NCBI RefSeq assembly: GCF_040939455.1
Contig: NC_134116.1
Span: 44,717,400 to 44,781,399 of the forward strand
Reading direction: 5' to 3'
DNA length: 64,000 nt
Source of the DNA: Microcebus murinus
Taxonomy: Eukaryota > Chordata > Mammalia > Primates > Cheirogaleidae
In this document: positions 59,311 to 64,000 of the stretch, one piece after another
Layout of the letters: every line of letters begins with the position of its first letter
How positions within the stretch are numbered: position 1 is the first letter of the stretch
Made by a program: the position numbers and the translations under genes
Notes under the pieces: model-generated
The model's database searches: none
Seen by the model: only the letters and a program-made list of their open reading frames with translations
What the model was told of the DNA's origin: nothing

Positions 59311-59967
59311 TTTTCTTCGTTATGATTGCTTGTGACTTTGATGACTGAATAAAAGTCATAGACTATAAAAAACATGTAAATATTCAATTATTTTAAATAT
59401 AAAACATTTTTAGAAACATTTTGGCTTCAAAATCATTTTTTCTAAAAATAATGTTTTTAAAAATTACAATGAAAAAACTGAAAAATCTAACATGTTTTAA
59501 ACAAGGTAGAGAAGATTGAAATAGCAATATTGTTTAATTTTTATATCCTGTAAAAGTCACAAAAATATTGTTTACCTATGATGAATTACTCATATAATCA
59601 GTTTTAGAAAGCCCATTTTGTATGTAAATAGCTAGTTTTTAAAGAAATAAACATTGTTTTCAATTTCTAAAAAATAATCCATCAGATATTAAGCTGTGGC
59701 TAATTTCTAGTATCAGAAAACAATAATGATAACAAATAAGATGTTCAAAAAGAAATTTAAAAAAATAGCACAATCAATCATCTTATATTTAAAAAGAGCT
59801 AAGATCAGATGATGGAAATAATAATAATTGCTAGAAAAAGTTAACAAAAATTCTAGATTATAGAAAAACGTGCCAAATTAAGTAATATCTTTTATGCTCA
59901 CAAAACAAGGACTATCATAATATAAATTGCAATTAATAATCATCAAACTGAGATATTTAACTGTGCT
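59311..59967. other. Very AT-rich DNA, nothing recognised
   Basis: Mostly A/T with short runs. No gene. Confidence 0.5.
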
Positions 59968-60322
59968 ATGGTCTGCATATTTGTGTCCTCCCAAAATTGA
60001 AGTTGAAATTAATCATCAGTTTGATGACATTAGGAGGTAGAACATTTGGGAGGTGATTATGTTATGAGGGTGGAGCCCCCATTACTGGGATTAGTGCCAT
60101 TTAAAAGAGATCCCAAAAAGCTGCCTTGCCCCTCCCTTCTACCATATGAGAACATAGGAAGGCCTAATCTATGAACCAGAAGAAGACCCTTAGTCTTGTC
60201 TGAATTTGCCAAAATTTTGATCTTGCACTTCTCAGCCTTAAGAACTGTGGGAAATAAACTTTTGTTGTTTATAAGCAACCCAGGTGATAGTAGTTTGTTA
60301 GAGCAGCCCAAAGTGACTAAGG
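59968..60322 (+). mobile_element. MaLR LTR (MST/MLT1 type)
   Basis: GCTATGGTCTGCATATTTGTG, TTAGGAGGTAGAACATTTGG, GGAGGTGATTATGTTATGAGG, GTGGAGCCCCCATTACTGGG, CTATGAACCAGAAG and AACTGTGGGAAATAAACTTTTG, ending AGCAGCCCAAAGTGACTAAGG, are the MaLR landmarks in order, with an AATAAA-type signal. The 131-codon minus-strand frame 60057-60452 runs antisense through it. Confidence 0.85.
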
Positions 60323-61015
60323 CAAACTGGAAGATTGGGGAGGAGATCCTGCATTGTGGCCAATAGAGAACAATTTCTGGTGCAGGAACTGAGCACAAAG
60401 TCACACAGGTATACCTGAATAATGAATTCAGGAATTTTATAGAGAGAAACACAAAAACTTTCTAAATTAATTTCAACTGCAGGCTTTTTAGTGCTTGTAA
60501 AGTAGTTGAAAATTAAAATTTATGATCATTTATATTTCACAGTAAACTATAACACACTCAAAGAACAACAGTGTTGGGAAACTGAGCTTCTTCACTCTTT
60601 AAAACCATAATAATTTTTTAAAAATTAAAATAACTCTAATATTTTTATTTTCAGATTTTTACTATGTTTTATGCTGATTTCATGGAAGCTATTTTGTCCC
60701 AAAGCACTTTGATTATTAAAAACCATCTGCAGCATTTTAGAATCAGTTTAGAAATTTAGACCTATCTAAATCTCTGAGCATGAGCCTGGACATCTCTAGC
60801 TTTCAAATATTCTGCCAAAGATTTTTAAAAGGGTCAAAAACCACAATTTCTAATACAGATTTTTACAGTCCTTTTTAGCCTGCTATACTCTCTTTACTAA
60901 CTGTGCTGTGAATTTTCTTGGCTAGAGTCTGTGGGCAGCCTTCCATGTAGTAATACTTCCCATATACATTTTATAGTTTTTCTTTGTGAGCTCAACCTCA
61001 TCAGTAATCGTCTTC
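60323..61015. other. Unclassified DNA
   Basis: No gene or named repeat. Confidence 0.45.
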
Positions 61016-61091
61016 CACAATCTCTCTATAGGGTACTTCCATAGTTACCTGTTCACAATCTCTCTATAGGGTACTTCCATAGTTACCTGTT
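61016..61091. repeat. 38-bp perfect tandem duplication
   Basis: 61016-61053 and 61054-61091 are identical, each beginning CACAATCTCTCTATAGGG and ending GTTACCTGTT. The identity in otherwise old DNA suggests a recent event. Confidence 0.95.
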
Positions 61092-64000
61092 CCTGGTAAA
61101 TTTCTAATCAGTGCTTACATTTGTTAATATACTAGAAGTTTAAATGCCATTGTGAATTCAAATGCCATTTGTCTTAAGTTTAATTCCCATTTTCCTTTTG
61201 CTAAAACTGGTGCCTACTGAGTTTTAGGCTTTTGATATTTGGTTGTTGATTTTCCTATATTTCAGTCTAGGTAGGGAACTGTCTTCAACTGAAGTCCCAT
61301 GTCAACAGACAAAGATGCCCTGGTCCTTATTTATAGGCAGAGCAATACCTTTCTGGTTTCAGGCTTTACTAAGAACACTTTCATAACTATGAGTTCTCTG
61401 TGAGTTTTAAATCTTACTTTTTAAGATCCATCTTTGCTCCTTGTCACTCTGTGAGCCCTGTGAATTTAACACCTACTCACAATTCCAGATACCTATATTT
61501 TTTCTGATCATTTAGAAATTTTCTTTTCTAATTTTTGAACATGGATGTCTGGTAAAAATTTAAGGAATTATTCCTTTGCAACAGAAAATAGGGTATTCTA
61601 GCACATCATTAATCAGTCATCTTGACTGGAATTCTTGAAGACTGATTCTTTAAATGTGATGATATACATCTCTGAAAGAATTTTCCTTAGATCAGTAAAA
61701 GAATTAAGTTTATTTTATATTTGAAAGTCACAGTTTCTCTTGACAAATACATGACTGCCTCAATGTTATCCTAAAAGTGACAAAACAGACTTTTAATAAA
61801 GTTGAAAATAAATTAAACACATTTTACTCACAAATACATACTAATATATTGCTGGAAATTTTAAAACACTACAATGTTCTAAAACATAATCAAATTTTTA
61901 GCTAAAATAATATATCATCAGATGTCATTCACATTTTAAATGTGATTTATTAGTGGTTTAATAGAGCAATCAAAAACTTACTAGGCTCTCAGAACAATGC
62001 TAGGCTTAAATATTTAGGTTTATTTTTATAGTACAAATCAGTCCTGAGGTTGCTATAGTAATGGTCAAATGACAAACACAGATAATGATATTTTGGGGAT
62101 AGAATAACAAAAGAGACTTAATTTGCCTGGAATGAATATATTTTTTTCTTTTGTCCTATTTATAAGTCAAATCCTAATTACTGAATTTCTTTTTAGTAAA
62201 CTATTAGAATATTCTTAATAATGATTCTAAATTATATACTACCTAAAGATTTCAAAAAAACTTTATTTTTAAACATTTTCTATTAATCTTAAATTTAATT
62301 TTGATTTTCTTGCTGCTAAAATCATTTTTCTGCCTTAGGTTATTATATATAATACATTCACAGACATTTAAAAGTCATAAAAATATGGAAAAATGTTTAA
62401 AATTTACAGCGGAAATACTTATGCCTTTGAATATTTTCTCTCTATAAAAGATTTTTGATATGAGTCTTTCTCTCAAAAAACTATTCTTAGGTAGTATTAT
62501 TGTCTTTAATTCATAAATCTTTTTCTTCCATAACACAGCCTATTTCTTCACTTTCTTTATATGAATTCCTCACAAATTTATTATTTTTCTGTAACATTGC
62601 ACCCTACTTCTACCTTCTATATTTCTACTTCCCAATAATGAATAGCAGACTTATTCACCAGCAAGGTAATAATAATTTTTAAAAGCAAGAGTTACGTTTC
62701 AAACGCCAAGTCTTAGCTGGAAAAGTTAAAACTTGGCAGGCATGCTTTATAGTTCTGATATTCTATCAAATTTTAATAGTTTTAATTGCCTAATTATCTG
62801 CTCCAGTGCAATAATAAAGCTTTTTAATACTTCATTTTCTACTACAGGCAAAGGTATTCCAGTCTGTGCTAGAGAACCTTCTAACCCTTTGTTGAATGCT
62901 AAGTTGAAGTTCTTTTAGTATAATCTTGCACTTTTGTAAGCCAGCTCCATCTGTCATCTCACTTTCTGTCCCCACCACCTCCCTCCTATACTCAAATGTT
63001 ACTTGTTTATTCAAGGAACACCTCGTTTTCTTTCTTTTATTTTTTTTGTTGTTGTTGTCATTGGCAGCTCCGCTTTTTATATCCATCTTTATACTCTTCA
63101 ATAAATTTCTCTCTATTTCTATGTGTGTGTTATTTAATGCAGGCAATAACTTCGTTTCGGAATCTTATATGCCTCCCCATGCCTCTGATCTTTTTTTCTT
63201 TGGTCCCCGATCTTGCCATTAGCACCTCTCTTAATCTGCCAGTCTGTGCTGTACTGAATAGTTAGGAGAGAATCAATGCTTCTTTTCAGGCACTGACAGG
63301 AAGAACTGCCTTGGGCACACTCAGCAGAACAAGGGACCATGAGGTCAACAACAATAAGCGGATTTAAAGACAACTTGTAGGCACTGAATTCCTACTCCGG
63401 AAATTCTGTGATCCATTTTTATGTCTCCTTTATTGAACTGATCAATCTATGAGAAGTAATATATACGAATGTATTTATTTACAATTTCAAGAATTGATTT
63501 CTCACACCACAAGCACATAAGACATTCCAGAGTTTCATGCACAGAAATACTGCTGTAGATGCTCAAATCAGTACTACCTGCATGTTAAGGATCAGAACTC
63601 TTCGCTTCTATTTTTTTCACACTAGTCTCAGCCCTTTAGCCCAAGTTATTCAATCTTATTCTTTATTCAGGTATTACCTGCTTGTTCTGAAATTTTTGAC
63701 ATATCATAAGTGAAAATGTTTACTTTTAGTTCATTATATGGCAGCAATAGAATTAGTCAAACAGAAATTTGGGATCTAAATATTCTTCAGTGATGATACA
63801 TCAATTATAATCAGCGTGGGTAAATACTTCAAATAGTTTTCTTTTTCAGAGGAAAACATAATGCTCAGTTGAGAAAATTAATAAGCAATCAAAACAACCA
63901 ATTTTTGAAAATCATTTATCTTTAAAATTTTTTTCTTCATAAATGTGAGTTCATTGCAATTCACCAGATGATATTAAACCTAAATAAAAAATTTTCATGA
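61092..64000. other. 2.9 kb, no gene recognised
   Basis: AT-rich and without a convincing reading frame. 62825-63130 (GAACCTTCTAACCC, CTTGTTTATTCAAGGAACACC and pyrimidine-rich text) may be an old L2 piece, but the match is too weak to list. The overlapping frames at 62832-63265 on both strands reflect that composition. Confidence 0.5.

Noticed and set aside
60057..60452. 131-codon minus-strand open frame
   Set aside because: Most of it is the antisense of a MaLR LTR (59968-60322).

Overview
This is a mammalian, primate nuclear window, very probably from a strepsirrhine and most likely a lemur. The best evidence is the single Alu at about 55646-55980. It has the dimeric primate Alu layout, but carries the middle linker (an A-rich stretch with TTGGCCAACTAATATAT) and the right-arm wording typical of lemur Alus. 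The many LINE-1 3' ends finish in a short, G-rich 3' UTR and a tail of the type 'CCCCATAATATACCAAAATAAA', which also differs from human L1. MST/MLT-type MaLR LTRs, MER2, L2 and MIR are all present, as expected of a primate. The DNA is AT-rich, has only one Alu and shows no recognisable host exon, so it reads as a gene desert or deep intron built of layered transposons.

Layout. 1-5 kb: AT-rich DNA, an MST-type solo LTR (2606-3053) and a 5'-truncated L1 with clear target-site duplications (TSDs). 5.6-6.6 kb: GC-richer block resembling an old L1 5' UTR. 8.9-11 kb: a hAT-like MITE and two LTR-like blocks. 11.6-13.8 kb: a mariner DNA transposon with a decayed cecropia-type transposase, split by an antisense L1 with a 16-bp TSD. 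13.9-21.2 kb: an ancient L2 split by a full-length L1 whose ORF1 (334 aa) and ORF2 (1291 aa) are both open and keep the endonuclease, reverse transcriptase and C-terminal Cys/His motifs. 21-31 kb: mostly old MIR, L2, L1M and LTR debris. 31.8-32.9 kb: a second mariner of the same family on the minus strand, with internal deletions. 33-37 kb: L1 3' ends, L2, MIR. 38.2-39.7 kb: a pile-up of a different mariner, a third copy of the first mariner family and an old L1. 42.1-46.7 kb: MER2, an antisense L1 and a long degraded L1M. 47-64 kb: L1 tail, L2, MIR, an L3-like end, an MLT1 LTR, the Alu, a second MaLR LTR, microsatellites and long AT-rich stretches where I recognise nothing.

The only convincing protein-coding sequences are the two ORFs of the L1 at 14.2-20.7 kb. 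They work as one retrotransposition unit: an internal promoter in a CpG-rich 5' UTR with a YY1-like site, an RNA-binding chaperone (ORF1p) and an endonuclease/reverse transcriptase (ORF2p). I found no previously undescribed functional system. The best leads are the apparently intact lemur L1 and two mariner families, one of which has a one-sided sub-terminal inverted motif. Repeat families are named from memory of their consensus sequences; subfamily names and edges need a RepeatMasker/Dfam run with a lemur library.
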